Origin: Neorhizobium galegae | Lineage (GTDB): Bacteria > Pseudomonadota > Alphaproteobacteria > Rhizobiales > Rhizobiaceae | Assembly (NCBI RefSeq): GCF_017877135.1 | Contig: NZ_JAGIPH010000009.1 | Span: forward strand, 143,381-207,380 | Reading direction: 5' to 3' | DNA: 64,000 nt | Shown: piece after piece, positions 8,985-20,070 of the stretch | Layout of the letters: every line of letters begins with the position of its first letter | How positions within the stretch are numbered: position 1 is the stretch's first letter | The notes under the pieces: generated by a model | What the model was told of the DNA's origin: nothing | What the model saw: the letters and a program-made list of their open reading frames with translations, nothing else | Database searches by the model: none | Position numbers and translations under genes: made by a program

Positions 8985-9692
8985 ATGCGTGAAATCATCT
9001 TCGATACGGAAACGACCGGCCTTGATAACAAGATCGACCGCATCATCGAAATTGGCGGCATCGAACTTCTGAACCATTTTCCGACGGGCCGGACCTTTCA
9101 CATCTATATCAATCCGGGCGACCGCAAGGTGCATCCGGACGCGCTTGCCGTCCATGGCATCACCGACGACTTCCTGAAGGACAAGCCGAATTTTGCCGCG
9201 GTCGTCGATCAGATCCGCGAGTTTTTCGACGGCGCCAAGTGGGTGGCGCACAATGCGAATTTCGACATGGGCTTCATCAACGCCGAATTCGACCGGCTGG
9301 GCCTGCCGCCCGTTCCGTCCGACCAGGTGATCGACACGCTGTCCATGGCGCGGCGCAAGAACCCGATGGGGCCGAATTCGCTTGATGCGCTGTGCCGGCG
9401 CTACGGGATCGACAATTCGCACCGCACGAAACACGGCGCGCTTCTCGACTCCGAGCTTCTGGCGGAAGTCTATATCGAGATGATCGGTGGTCGCCAGGCT
9501 GCACTGGGGTTGGCGAGCAACACGCAGACGCGCACCGTCATTGAAGAGGATGTGGTGGAACTCACTACGCTCCAGCGGCCCCGGCCGCTCGCATCCCGGC
9601 TTGGCGAGGATGAAATCAAGGCGCATGAGGCGCTTGTGAAATCGTTTGGCGAAAAGGCCATCTGGGCCCGTTACCAGGAACGCCCCCAATAA
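8985..9692 (+). CDS. dnaQ: DNA polymerase III epsilon subunit (3'-5' exonuclease)
   Basis: DnaQ is the proofreading exonuclease of the replicative polymerase. The product is 235 residues. Exo I FDTETTGL (6-13) supplies the metal-binding Asp7 and Glu9. Exo II lies in WVAHNANFDMGF, and Exo III in HRTKHGALLDSELLAEVY. The start at 8985 follows GGAG; an open frame further upstream inside coaE is spurious. It is the last gene of the rightward origin-proximal operon and ends just before a bidirectional terminator. Confidence 0.96.
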   Translation: MREIIFDTETTGLDNKIDRIIEIGGIELLNHFPTGRTFHIYINPGDRKVHPDALAVHGITDDFLKDKPNFAAVVDQIREFFDGAKWVAHNANFDMGFINAEFDRLGLPPVPSDQVIDTLSMARRKNPMGPNSLDALCRRYGIDNSHRTKHGALLDSELLAEVYIEMIGGRQAALGLASNTQTRTVIEEDVVELTTLQRPRPLASRLGEDEIKAHEALVKSFGEKAIWARYQERPQ

Positions 9693-9701
9693 GTGCCACA
9701 A

Positions 9702-9728
9702 AAAAAGCCCGGGCGAACCGGGCTTTTT
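9702..9728. terminator. Bidirectional intrinsic terminator between dnaQ and secB
   Basis: GCCCGG and CCGGGC arms are flanked by A-run and T-run (9702-9706 and 9724-9728), so it works on both strands. It separates the convergent dnaQ and secB genes. Confidence 0.9.
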
Positions 9729-9752
9729 CGATAGGCAATTGGGCAAGGCCGA

Positions 9753-10226
9753 TCAGCTGTTCAGCGGCTGAACCTTCGAGCGGACCTGTTCTTCCGCAAC
9801 GCGCTGCGCAAACATCTGGCCAAAATCAATCGGGTCGATCATCAGCGGCGGGAAACCGCCATTGCGGGTCACGTCGGAAATGATCTGACGGGCAAAGGGG
9901 AAGAGCAGGCGCGGGCACTCGATGAAGAGAACCGGCAGCATGTGCTCCTGCGGGAAGCCGGTGATGCGGAAAACGCCGCCGTAAACGAGTTCGGCAGCAA
10001 AGACCACCTTGTCGCCATCCTTGGCTTCGGCATTCAACGTCAGCACGACATCGAAATCGGTTTCCGACAGCGGATTGGCATTGACGTTGACATTGATGTT
10101 GATCGCCGGAGCCTTGTCACGGGCCTGCAGCGAATGCGGTGCGCCCGGGTTCTCGAAGGAAAGATCCTTGGTGTACTGCGCAAGAATAGTCAGGGAAGGG
10201 GACTGCGTTTCGTTTTCGTTTGCCAT
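9753..10226 (-). CDS. secB: Protein-export chaperone SecB
   Basis: SecB is the tetrameric chaperone that holds preproteins unfolded and hands them to SecA. The product is 157 residues, close to the family norm. The sequence has the SecB core with KDLSFENPGAPHSL at the N-terminus, DVVLTLNAEAKDGDKVVFAAELVYGG in the middle and LLFPFARQIISDVTRNGGFPPLMIDPIDF near the end. The start ATG at 10226 has AGGA six bases upstream. It stands alone between two terminator-bounded neighbours. Confidence 0.97.
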   Translation of the reverse strand: MANENETQSPSLTILAQYTKDLSFENPGAPHSLQARDKAPAININVNVNANPLSETDFDVVLTLNAEAKDGDKVVFAAELVYGGVFRITGFPQEHMLPVLFIECPRLLFPFARQIISDVTRNGGFPPLMIDPIDFGQMFAQRVAEEQVRSKVQPLNS

Positions 10227-10334
10227 TGGCTGTTCCTCGGCTTCGATCTTTTGCGCCGTCTATCACTTAGACTTCGCCCTTACAACCCTTTGGCAGGGGC
10301 CGGCATGCCTGTCATGCCCCTTCCGGGGCCACGT

Positions 10335-10865
10335 TTAGCCTCTGTCGTCGGGCTTGCGATCCAGCCCGTTGGACCAGTGGGAGGAGGGGTTCGACTTGCG
10401 ATGGTAATCCTCGGATCCAAGATCCAGCGTGCGGTCGCTTGATGGGCGATTGCGCGGACGATCGCCGAACGGATCAGCAGGTCCCGCCGAGGCTGAATAG
10501 CCCGTCCTGACCACCACCTTCTGGCCGATCAGGCCCCAAAGAAGCGTGCGCACTGGCGGGATGAACAGCAAGAGGCCGAAAATGTCGGTGAGGAAGCCGG
10601 GGAGGATCAAAAGAATGGCCGCAAAGACAATCAGCGCGCCATGGATGATCGCTTCTGCCGGCACGCGGCCCTCGCGTCCTTCCGTCTGGATCTGGCGCAG
10701 CACACCCAACCCCTGCACGCGCAACAACGTAGCGCCGACCAGGCCGGACAGGATGACCAGGCCAAGCGTCGGCCAGACGCCAAGCCAGCGTCCGACCATG
10801 ACGAAGCCGGCGATTTCTGCGAGCGGAAGGCCGAGGAGAAGAAGCGGAAACAGGAAGAGGCGCAT
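10335..10865 (-). CDS. fxsA: FxsA family membrane protein
   Basis: FxsA is a small inner-membrane protein; in E. coli its overproduction relieves phage T7 exclusion by F plasmids, and its normal role is unknown. The product is 176 residues with about three to four hydrophobic segments (MRLFLFPLLLLGLPLAEIAGF at the start, a central WPTLGLVILSGLVGATLL, and ALIVFAAILLILPGFLTDIFGLLLFIPP), then a polar tail rich in Arg, Asp and Ser. I chose the ATG at 10865, with AAGGA five bases upstream. It is divergent from the tim44-like gene. Confidence 0.88.
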   Translation of the reverse strand: MRLFLFPLLLLGLPLAEIAGFVMVGRWLGVWPTLGLVILSGLVGATLLRVQGLGVLRQIQTEGREGRVPAEAIIHGALIVFAAILLILPGFLTDIFGLLLFIPPVRTLLWGLIGQKVVVRTGYSASAGPADPFGDRPRNRPSSDRTLDLGSEDYHRKSNPSSHWSNGLDRKPDDRG

Positions 10866-10919
10866 GAGATCCTTGGAGCACGGTGACAGGGCGCGAACGG
10901 GAAGACAGGGTCCCGCTCT

Positions 10920-10947
10920 TTGAATGAGCGTCATATCAGACTATATG
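10920..10947 (+). promoter_or_regulatory. Predicted sigma-70-type promoter of the tim44-mltA-smr-xre operon
   Basis: TTGAAT (10920-10925), a 16-base spacer and TATATG (10942-10947) lie about 40 bases before the ATG at 10988, in the divergent gap from fxsA. Predicted by eye. Confidence 0.4.
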
Positions 10948-10987
10948 AGGTGGAACCTCTTCAATTCCAACGATACTGCGGGTGAAA

Positions 10988-11686
10988 ATGGGCGCGAACG
11001 ATTTCATAACTCTGTTTTTTCTCGTGGCAGCGGTGCTGATCTTCCTGCAATTGCGCAGTGTGCTCGGCCGCCGCACCGGTCACGAGAAGCCGCCTGCAGA
11101 TCCGTTCAGCCCCCGCGATACGGCCCGTGCGCCGGCTGCCGATGATGGCAAGGTGGTAACACTGCCCCGTCGGGAGGCCGTGGATGATGAGCAGCGCTGG
11201 AGCGAAATCGATGCTGTGGCAAAACCGGGCACGCCCTTGAACGATGGCCTGCGGGATCTGGTGAAGGCCGATCCGAGCTTTCGTCCGAAGGAATTTCTGG
11301 CCGGCGCCCGCATGGCCTATGAAATGATCGTGATGGCGTTTGCCGATGGCGATCGCAAAACTTTGAACGGCCTCCTCTCAAAGGAGGTTTTCGAAGGGTT
11401 TGATGCGGCCATCCGCGAGCGCGAGGCGCGCGGCGAGGTGGTGAAATCGACCTTCGTCGGCATCGACAAGGCCGACATCACCCACGCCTCGGTCAAAGAT
11501 CACGACGAGCAGATCACGCTGCGGATCGTCAGCCAGCTGATTTCGGCAACCTATGACAAGGCCGGATCGCTGATCGACGGAGATGCGGAAACCGTGGCGG
11601 AAGTGACCGATATCTGGACCTTCGCCCGCGACCTTCGCTCGCGTGACCCGAACTGGAAGCTGGTAGCGACCGAATCCGAGCAATGA
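10988..11686 (+). CDS. Tim44/TimA-like domain protein
   Basis: A membrane-anchored protein of the bacterial Tim44-like family, related to the domain of the mitochondrial import motor subunit Tim44. In alphaproteobacteria its role is not settled. The product is 232 residues: an N-terminal membrane helix (FITLFFLVAAVLIFLQL, about 6-22), a low-complexity charged linker, then the Tim44-like domain from about residue 95 (FLAGARMAYEMIVMAFADGD onward) ending in WTFARDLRSRDPNWKLVAT, the most recognisable family motif. I chose the ATG at 10988 over a GTG six bases earlier. Its end overlaps mltA by four bases. Confidence 0.87.
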   Translation: MGANDFITLFFLVAAVLIFLQLRSVLGRRTGHEKPPADPFSPRDTARAPAADDGKVVTLPRREAVDDEQRWSEIDAVAKPGTPLNDGLRDLVKADPSFRPKEFLAGARMAYEMIVMAFADGDRKTLNGLLSKEVFEGFDAAIREREARGEVVKSTFVGIDKADITHASVKDHDEQITLRIVSQLISATYDKAGSLIDGDAETVAEVTDIWTFARDLRSRDPNWKLVATESEQ

Positions 11687-12801
11687 CCTCTTCCCAACCC
11701 TTTTCGCTGACGCGCCTGGCATTCTCCGATTTGAGGGGGTGGGAGATCGACGATCCCCGCCCCCTCTTTTCAGTCATGCGCCAGTGTCTTGCGCATCTGG
11801 AACGCGGCAAGCCATATCGAACGGGATCGCTCGGGTTGAGCGCCAGTGATCTGCGTCCGCTTCTTCTAGCGGCCGGTCAGGCTGAGATCACGGATGCAGC
11901 CTCTGCCCGTGCTTTTTTCGAGACCCATTGTATTCCCTTCCGCATCGAGCAGCCCGAGGCAAAACCGGGTTTCGTCACTGCCTTCTACGAACCGGAGGTC
12001 GAAGTTTCGGAGAGCGAGGAATCCGGCTATCCATTTCCGTTTTATCGGCGGCCGGCCGATCTCGTCGATCTCGATGACAGCAACCGTCCGGCGGATATGC
12101 CGTCCTCCTACGCCTTTGGCCGCGAGAGGTCCGGTGTGATCGATCCCTATCCGGACCGAAGTGACATCGATCAGGGATATCTGAAGGGCAGGGGGCTGGA
12201 GATTGCCTGGGCCCGATCCAAGGTCGATGTGTTCTTCACGCATGTGCAGGGGGCAGCCCGGCTGCGTTATCCGGACGGCAGCCTCCGGCGGATCACCTAT
12301 GACGGCAAGGCCGGGCATCCGTTTTCACCCATCGGCAAGCTGCTGATCGATCGCGGCGAGATCCGTCCGGCCGATATTTCCATGCAGTCGATCCGCAAAT
12401 GGTTGGCGCAAAATCCGGCTAAGGTGGATGAGGTTCTTTGGCATAACCGATCCTATATCTTCTTTCGGGAGGCGGAGGTGGACGTTCCGGCACTTGGGCC
12501 GATTGCCGCTGCAAAAGTGCCGCTCGTGCCGGGACGATCGCTTGCGGTCGACCGCCTGATCCACACGTTCGGCTTTCCCTTTTTCATCACCTCGGACACG
12601 CTGACCCATCTGGACAGCGGACGACCCTTTGCGCGGTTGATGCTGGCGCTCGACACGGGCTCGGCCATTGTCGGACCGGCCCGCGGTGACATCTTTACCG
12701 GGTCGGGCGACGCGGCCGGCGAGATGGCAGGCACTGTTCGCAACAGCGCCGATTTCCACATCCTCATTCCGAAGCAAGCGGCGGATCGGTTCGGCGGATG
12801 A
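11683..12801 (+). CDS. mltA: Membrane-bound-type lytic murein transglycosylase A (MltA)
   Basis: MltA cleaves the MurNAc-GlcNAc bond of peptidoglycan, giving anhydromuropeptides. The product is 372 residues with the MltA domain (FVTAFYEPEVEVS, IGKLLIDRGEI, MQSIRKWLAQNP, and VLWHNRSYIFF) and the C-terminal 3D domain (LALDTGSAIVGPARGDIFTG), which holds the catalytic aspartate near GD. Unlike the E. coli enzyme, no signal peptide or lipobox is visible at this start, so either it is exported another way or the start is further inside. Coupled to both neighbours by ATGA overlaps. Confidence 0.9.
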   Translation: MTSSQPFSLTRLAFSDLRGWEIDDPRPLFSVMRQCLAHLERGKPYRTGSLGLSASDLRPLLLAAGQAEITDAASARAFFETHCIPFRIEQPEAKPGFVTAFYEPEVEVSESEESGYPFPFYRRPADLVDLDDSNRPADMPSSYAFGRERSGVIDPYPDRSDIDQGYLKGRGLEIAWARSKVDVFFTHVQGAARLRYPDGSLRRITYDGKAGHPFSPIGKLLIDRGEIRPADISMQSIRKWLAQNPAKVDEVLWHNRSYIFFREAEVDVPALGPIAAAKVPLVPGRSLAVDRLIHTFGFPFFITSDTLTHLDSGRPFARLMLALDTGSAIVGPARGDIFTGSGDAAGEMAGTVRNSADFHILIPKQAADRFGG

Positions 12802-13358
12802 GGGGCGGACGCAAGCTGAGCGCCGAGGAGCGCATTCTCTGGGGCACCGTCGCCAAGACGACGAAGCCGCTGTCAGGGCGGATGGAAGAGCTTTTGTCCT
12901 TCGAGGCCGAAATCACACCGCCGGAACCGGAACCGAAGAAGGGCAGGCTGCAATCCCAAGTGGCGGGTACGCCCGGTGAGCCGGGGGACGCCGCGCCGAA
13001 GAAGCAGCAGCCGAAGGGGTCGCATCATCCGCTCGAAAAACCGGTGAAGCGCAAGATCGCGCGGGGGCGGCTTCAGCTCGAGGCACGGATCGACCTTCAC
13101 GACATGTTCCAGAGCGAGGCTCATGGCATGCTTCTCGACTTTCTGATGCGCGCCCATGAACGGGGTTTGCGTCATGTGCTGGTGATTACCGGCAAGGGGA
13201 GTTCCTATGGCAGCGAAGGCGCCTTGAAGCGGGCTGTGCCAATGTGGTTTTCAAAGCCCGAGTTCCGCTTCCTCATCTCATCCTATGAACCGGCAGCCCG
13301 TCAGCATGGCGGCGAGGGGGCGCTCTATGTCCGGCTGAGCCGCCGCGGGGGCGAGTAG
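12798..13358 (+). CDS. Smr domain protein
   Basis: A small-MutS-related (Smr) domain protein; such domains are nucleases or nucleic-acid binders, and this stand-alone type has no settled role. The product is 186 residues. Residues 1-90 are polar and Pro/Lys-rich. The Smr domain begins near 94 with RIDLHDM (the LDLHG-type motif, here with Asp in place of Gly) and includes LVITGKGSSYGSEGALKRAV, the HGxG-like loop region. It overlaps mltA by four bases, and its TAG shares one base with the next gene's GTG. Confidence 0.88.
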   Translation: MRGGRKLSAEERILWGTVAKTTKPLSGRMEELLSFEAEITPPEPEPKKGRLQSQVAGTPGEPGDAAPKKQQPKGSHHPLEKPVKRKIARGRLQLEARIDLHDMFQSEAHGMLLDFLMRAHERGLRHVLVITGKGSSYGSEGALKRAVPMWFSKPEFRFLISSYEPAARQHGGEGALYVRLSRRGGE

Positions 13359-13723
13359 TGACGCCGTTTGGTGAAGCGCTGCGGGCGCTGCGCCTGCGCA
13401 AGGGGGTGAGCCAGCAGCAGATGGCGGCGGCACTGCGTGTGTCTCCGGCCTATCTGTCGGCGCTGGAGCATGGACGGCGTGGCCGCCCGAGCTTCGATTT
13501 CCTGCAGCGCGTTGCCGGCTATTTCAACATCATCTGGGATGAGGCGGAAGAACTGTTCATGCTGGCGGAGACGTCCGACCCGCGTGTTGTGGTCGATACG
13601 GCGGGCCTTCCGCCGAAATATACGGCACTTGCCAATCTTCTGGCGCGCCGCATTAGCACTTTGGAACCGGACGTGATAGACGACTTGACGGAGCTGCTGG
13701 AAAAAGCCTCAAATCGGGGCTAA
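13358..13723 (+). CDS. XRE-family helix-turn-helix regulator
   Basis: A probable DNA-binding regulator of 121 residues. The HTH covers about residues 6-60: LRALRLRKGVSQQQMAAAL, then VSPAYLSALEHGRRGRPS, with the recognition helix at SPAYLSALE. The C-terminal half is helical with no effector domain I recognise. It begins at a GTG sharing its first base with the smr TAG, so it is probably translated by termination-reinitiation. Its targets are unknown; being fourth in the tim44-mltA-smr transcript it may autoregulate that operon. Confidence 0.88.
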   Translation: MTPFGEALRALRLRKGVSQQQMAAALRVSPAYLSALEHGRRGRPSFDFLQRVAGYFNIIWDEAEELFMLAETSDPRVVVDTAGLPPKYTALANLLARRISTLEPDVIDDLTELLEKASNRG

Positions 13724-13760
13724 CGGCGCATGTCATCCCCTGTTTTTGCAGGCCAAAGCT

Positions 13761-13789
13761 TTGGAAACGGGGCCGGAACTTCCTATAGT
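13761..13789 (+). promoter_or_regulatory. Predicted gyrB promoter
   Basis: TTGGAA (13761-13766), a 17-base spacer and TATAGT (13784-13789) lie 67 bases before the gyrB ATG. Spacing and hexamers suit a rhizobial housekeeping promoter. Predicted by eye. Confidence 0.5.
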
Positions 13790-13855
13790 CCGTGTCAAGG
13801 ACAACGGTGATTCGACGCCTCACCGTCCGCAGCCAAGAAACTAGAAAGTTGATTG

Positions 13856-16288
<2,433 letters not shown>

Positions 16289-16296
16289 TCAAAAAT

Positions 16297-16312
16297 TGTT
16301 TCACGTGAATCT
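16297..16312. other. parS: parS-like site 3
   Basis: TGTTTCACGTGAATCT matches parS at 14 of 16 positions. It is nine bases after the gyrB stop, in non-coding DNA. Confidence 0.7.
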
Positions 16313-16323
16313 TTCCTGTGGAT

Positions 16324-16339
16324 TGATTCACGTGAAACA
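16324..16339. other. parS: parS-like site 4 (best match)
   Basis: TGATTCACGTGAAACA matches parS at 15 of 16 positions, 27 bases from site 3. Two close non-coding copies make this the most convincing ParB loading site of the window, about 10.5 kb right of the origin. Confidence 0.8.
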
Positions 16340-16618
16340 TCCTTTGTGAACTTTTGATAAACCGGCGGTAAAGCCGGCTTCCTTGCAAACTGAAAAAGAC
16401 TGCCCGAACAATGGCGCGGACCCGCACGGGCGGTTGCGGGAACCCTTCATCTCTTCCCGCATTGACGGGAAGGCTCGTTACCGCCGCGCAAAGCTCTGCT
16501 GCTTTTGGCGATATTGCACCGCACATGTATCCTGTTAGTTTACCTCCCCCATGCTAGATCTTGTTTGCGCCTGTTTCGGCGCAGGCACGTACATCGGACA
16601 AGAAAGGTGGCGCCTCGC

Positions 16619-17899
16619 ATGTTCTACCAGCTTTATGAGTTGAACCACGCCGCGATGGCGCCCTTCCGCGCCTCGACCGAAGCCCTGCGGTTCCTCTACG
16701 ACAACCCGCTCAATCCTTTTGCCAAGACCACGATGGGGCGCACTTATGCTGCGGGTCTCGAAGTCTTCGAGCGCATGACGCGCCGCTACGGGAAGCCGGA
16801 ATTCGGCCTGCCCTTCACTACGGTCGATGGTGAGACCGTTGCCGTCACGGAAAAGGTCGTATGGGCAAAGCCGTTCTGCGATCTCCTGCATTTCGAACGC
16901 GCACTCCCGAAAGAGCGGCAGGCTGATCCAAAGATCCTCGTGGTTGCGCCGATGTCGGGCCATTATGCCACTCTGCTGCGCGGCACGGTGGAAGCGCTGA
17001 TGCAGGGGGCCGACGTCTACATCACGGATTGGCAGGATGCACGCAATGTGCCCGTGACCGAAGGCCTCTTCGATCTGGACGACTATATCGACTACATCAT
17101 CGAGATGTTGCATCATCTGGGACCGGACACCCATGTCGTGGGCGTGTGCCAGCCGTCAGTGCCGGTGCTTGCTGCGGCTGCGGTGATGGAAGCTGCCGGC
17201 GATCCGCTCGCCCCGGCCTCGATGACGCTGATGGGGGGGCCGATCGACACCCGCATCAACCCGACAGCTGTCAACCAGCTCGCCCAGGACCGTCCGCTGA
17301 AATGGTTCAAGGACAATGTCATCATGACAGTGCCCTGGCCGCAGGCCGGTTTCATGCGGCCGGTCTATCCGGGCTTCCTGCAGCTCTCGGGCTTTATGTC
17401 GATGAACCTTGATCGCCATGTGGTGGCGCACAAGGAATTCTTCCAGCACCTCGTGAAGAACGACGGGGAGTCGGCCGAAAAGCACCGTGACTTCTACGAC
17501 GAATATCTGGCGGTCATGGATCTGACGGCGGAATTCTATCTGCAGACGGTCGATACCGTCTTCATCAAGCACTCGCTGCCAAAGGGCGAGATGATGCACC
17601 GGTCCGTCAAGGTTGATACCGCGGCCATCCGCAACGTCGCTCTTCTCACCATCGAAGGGGAGAATGACGATATTTCCGGCGTCGGCCAGACGAAGGCGGC
17701 GCAGACCATCTGCCCGAACATTCCAGACAGCCTGCGCGAGCATTACATGCAGCCGGATGTCGGCCATTACGGCGTGTTCAACGGCTCGCGCTTCCGCCGC
17801 GAAATCGCACCCCGCATCCTCGCCTTTGCGCGCACCCATTCCAAGACGGCCCGCAAGGCAGCGACCCCGCGTGTCATCAAGGGCGGCAAGAGCGCCTGA
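16619..17899 (+). CDS. phaZ: Intracellular polyhydroxyalkanoate depolymerase
   Basis: This enzyme mobilises stored polyhydroxybutyrate granules in the cytoplasm. The product is 426 residues of the short-chain PHB depolymerase family (alpha/beta hydrolase). The nucleophile is Cys177 in GVCQPSVP, as in PhaZ of Ralstonia, where cysteine replaces the usual serine. GHYATLLRGTVEALM and ADVYITDWQDARNVP are family landmarks, and the C-terminal DVGHYGVFNGSRFR holds the catalytic histidine. The ATG at 16619 begins the family motif MFYQLYELNH. A hairpin terminator follows. Confidence 0.93.
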   Translation: MFYQLYELNHAAMAPFRASTEALRFLYDNPLNPFAKTTMGRTYAAGLEVFERMTRRYGKPEFGLPFTTVDGETVAVTEKVVWAKPFCDLLHFERALPKERQADPKILVVAPMSGHYATLLRGTVEALMQGADVYITDWQDARNVPVTEGLFDLDDYIDYIIEMLHHLGPDTHVVGVCQPSVPVLAAAAVMEAAGDPLAPASMTLMGGPIDTRINPTAVNQLAQDRPLKWFKDNVIMTVPWPQAGFMRPVYPGFLQLSGFMSMNLDRHVVAHKEFFQHLVKNDGESAEKHRDFYDEYLAVMDLTAEFYLQTVDTVFIKHSLPKGEMMHRSVKVDTAAIRNVALLTIEGENDDISGVGQTKAAQTICPNIPDSLREHYMQPDVGHYGVFNGSRFRREIAPRILAFARTHSKTARKAATPRVIKGGKSA

Positions 17900-17935
17900 T
17901 CTATCGGTTACATGTCGATTTCCTGAAATAATTTG

Positions 17936-17968
17936 AGGGCCTTTGCCGATTTGGCGAGGGCCCTTCTT
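17936..17968 (+). terminator. Probable phaZ terminator
   Basis: AGGGCC and GGCCCT arms enclose an inner stem of TTGCC and GGCGA, followed by TCTT. The U-tract is short, so termination may be moderate. Confidence 0.5.
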
Positions 17969-18050
17969 GAAGGTGGTTGCAGCACTTACCAAATCGAAGT
18001 CAGACGGGCAGGCATGAGGCCGGTTCGTATGATAACGAGGACATGCATCC

Positions 18051-18479
18051 ATGAACCAGCAAGCATTGATACGTCCCGAATGGACGCCGGCGACCATCGC
18101 CCTGATGGTGCTCGGCTTTGTGGTCTTCTGGCCGCTTGGCCTTGCCATGCTCGCCTATATCCTGTTCGGCGAACGCCTTCGCGATTTCAAGCGCGAGGCA
18201 AATGCGAGGGCCGATGGCTTCTTCTCCGGCCTGCGCCGGTCGGGTCGCCGGTCGCCCTTTGCGACCAACCCCTATTCGACCGGCAATGTCGCCTTCGACG
18301 AATGGCGCAAGGCAGAACTCGACCGCATGGAAGAGGAGCGCCGCCGCATGGACGAAATGCGTGAGGAATTCGATTCCTACCTGCGTGAACTGCGCCGCGC
18401 CAAGGATCAGGAAGAATTCGACCGTTTTATGCGCGAGCGTCGCGGTCGCGGGCAGGATACGCAGTATCCGACCGTCTGA
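18051..18479 (+). CDS. DUF2852 domain membrane protein
   Basis: A 142-residue protein of unknown function, widespread in Rhizobiales. One hydrophobic segment (about 14-39, IALMVLGFVVFWPLGLAMLAYILFG broken by a proline) is followed by a basic region and a long charged helix rich in Glu and Arg (about 85-130, probably a coiled coil: MEEERRRMDEMREEFDSYL). It therefore looks like an inner-membrane-anchored cytoplasmic coiled coil. It stands alone between two terminators. Confidence 0.82.
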   Translation: MNQQALIRPEWTPATIALMVLGFVVFWPLGLAMLAYILFGERLRDFKREANARADGFFSGLRRSGRRSPFATNPYSTGNVAFDEWRKAELDRMEEERRRMDEMREEFDSYLRELRRAKDQEEFDRFMRERRGRGQDTQYPTV

Positions 18480-18506
18480 CCGGCGCTTGGCGGATGAAAC
18501 AAAAGG

Positions 18507-18531
18507 ACCGGCATCGAAAGGTGCCGGTTTT
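18507..18531 (+). terminator. Intrinsic terminator after the DUF2852 gene
   Basis: ACCGGCA and TGCCGGT arms with an 8-base loop and a TTTT tail, 28 bases after the stop. Confidence 0.8.
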
Positions 18532-18570
18532 CTATTGCGCCGATGGACCCGCGCTCGCTAGAAAGACCGC

Positions 18571-19329
18571 ATGTTCGCCCTGTTGAAGAAGCCCAGAAAG
18601 ACACGGCCGCCGCCCAAGAAGACCGAGCGCCTCCTGCAGGTGGGCGAGCGCGAGATGCCGATCACCATTCGTGAACATCATCAGGCAAGCCGCATCACCC
18701 TGCGGATCGAGCCGGGTGGACGGGCGCTGCGCCTGACCGTGCCGACCGGGCTTGCCAAACGTGAGATAGACGCCTTTCTCCTGCGCTATGATGGCTGGCT
18801 GAAGGTGAAACTTGCCAAGTTTTCGCATGACTCCGGCCTGCGTCCCGGCGGGACGCTTTTTCTCCGCGGTGTTCCGCATCGTATTGTCCATACGGGGTCG
18901 TTGCGAGGTCTCACCGAACGGACGGAGGAAGACGGGGAGGCCGTCATCCGCGTCAGCGGACTGGAGGACCACTTGGGCCGCCGGCTATCAACTTTCTTGA
19001 AGAAGGAGGCGCGGGCGGATCTCGAAATCCTGGTGGCGCGCCATGCAGCGCTGGTTGGCAAGCCGGTGAAATCGCTGTCGATGAAGGATACCCGCAGCCG
19101 CTGGGGCTCCTGTTCCTGGGATGGAAACTTGAGCTTTTCCTGGCGTATCGTCATGGCACCGCCCCTGGTCATTGATTATCTGGCGGCCCATGAAGTGGCG
19201 CATCTGAAGGAAATGAACCACGGGCCAAAATTCTGGGCCTTGTGCGGCACCCTCTGCCCTAACATGGAGGAAGCCCGGCGCTGGCTGAAGCAGAACGGTT
19301 CGCAGCTCCATGCCATCGATTTCAGCTGA
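18571..19329 (+). CDS. YgjP/DUF45-family zinc metallopeptidase-like protein
   Basis: A 252-residue protein of the DUF45 (M48-like, YgjP) family. The zinc motif is HEVAH at 207-211 with the third ligand His217 in NHGPKFW. The preceding TRSRWGSCSWDGNLSFSW is the family signature. The E. coli homologue is reported to act as a UTP pyrophosphatase, so proteolysis should not be assumed. The N-terminus is basic with no signal peptide, suggesting a cytoplasmic protein. It lies immediately before trpF. Confidence 0.87.
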   Translation: MFALLKKPRKTRPPPKKTERLLQVGEREMPITIREHHQASRITLRIEPGGRALRLTVPTGLAKREIDAFLLRYDGWLKVKLAKFSHDSGLRPGGTLFLRGVPHRIVHTGSLRGLTERTEEDGEAVIRVSGLEDHLGRRLSTFLKKEARADLEILVARHAALVGKPVKSLSMKDTRSRWGSCSWDGNLSFSWRIVMAPPLVIDYLAAHEVAHLKEMNHGPKFWALCGTLCPNMEEARRWLKQNGSQLHAIDFS

Positions 19330-19398
19330 GACGACCATGAACCGCAAGACAGCAATTTGGCTCGACTTGGCGGGCAAAACATGCGACTCCGCCTGACC

Positions 19399-20070
19399 AT
19401 GACACCAGATATCAAAATCTGCGGATTGAAGACGCCGGACGCTGTCGAGCTTGCGGTGGCGCGTGGCGCGACCCATGTCGGCTTTATCTTCTTCGAGAAG
19501 AGCCCAAGGCATATCGATCCGGTGAGCGCCGGGCTTCTGGCCGACCGGGTGAGGGGACGCGCAAAAATTGTCGCCGTCACCGTCAATGCCGATAATGAGG
19601 AACTGGATGAGATCGTCGCCGTGCTGAAGCCGGATATCCTCCAGCTGCACGGCGCTGAATCGGCAGAGCGCGTACTGACGGTGAAGGCCCTGTTCGGACT
19701 GCCTGTCATGAAGGCCTTTTCGGTGCGCACGGCCGATGACCTGCGCCGGATCGACGCCTATGAGGGCCTCGCCGATCGCTTCCTCTTCGATGCCAAGGCG
19801 CCGGAAGGCTCCGAACTTCCCGGCGGCAACGGCGTTTCCTTCGACTGGACGATCATGGACGCGCTTGACGACCAAGTCGATTACATGCTTTCCGGTGGCC
19901 TGAATAAGGATAACGTGGTTCAGGCGCTGACGGCGACACGGGCAAGCGGCATTGATTTGTCCTCGGGCGTGGAAAGCGCGCCGGGTATCAAGGACCTCGA
20001 CAAGATGAACGCCTTCTTCGACAGGATCGATGCGTGGCGCGTCAGTGGATCAAAGGGAGTAGAGACGTGA
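19399..20070 (+). CDS. trpF: Phosphoribosylanthranilate isomerase
   Basis: TrpF converts phosphoribosylanthranilate to the carboxyphenylamino-deoxyribulose phosphate in tryptophan synthesis. The product is a 223-residue TIM barrel. KICGLK holds the catalytic cysteine, GFIFFEKSPRHI the phosphate-site and proline-rich loop, LQLHG strand 5, and FDAK the catalytic aspartate. SGGL and IDLSSGVESAPG are the phosphate loops. I chose the ATG at 19399; an ATG at 19381 is possible, and neither has a strong ribosome site. It overlaps trpB by four bases (GTGA). Confidence 0.95.
   Translation: MTPDIKICGLKTPDAVELAVARGATHVGFIFFEKSPRHIDPVSAGLLADRVRGRAKIVAVTVNADNEELDEIVAVLKPDILQLHGAESAERVLTVKALFGLPVMKAFSVRTADDLRRIDAYEGLADRFLFDAKAPEGSELPGGNGVSFDWTIMDALDDQVDYMLSGGLNKDNVVQALTATRASGIDLSSGVESAPGIKDLDKMNAFFDRIDAWRVSGSKGVET

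Larger units (their letters stand above)
16289..16618. other. gyrB-phaZ intergenic region
   Basis: This 330-base gap holds two parS-like sites (16297-16312 and 16324-16339), a short GC hairpin (CCGGC and GCCGG arms around 16362-16377) that could weakly terminate gyrB, and the unlocated phaZ promoter. An open frame joined to phaZ runs back to about 16505, but it shows no family similarity before the ATG at 16619. I see no gene here. Confidence 0.6.
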
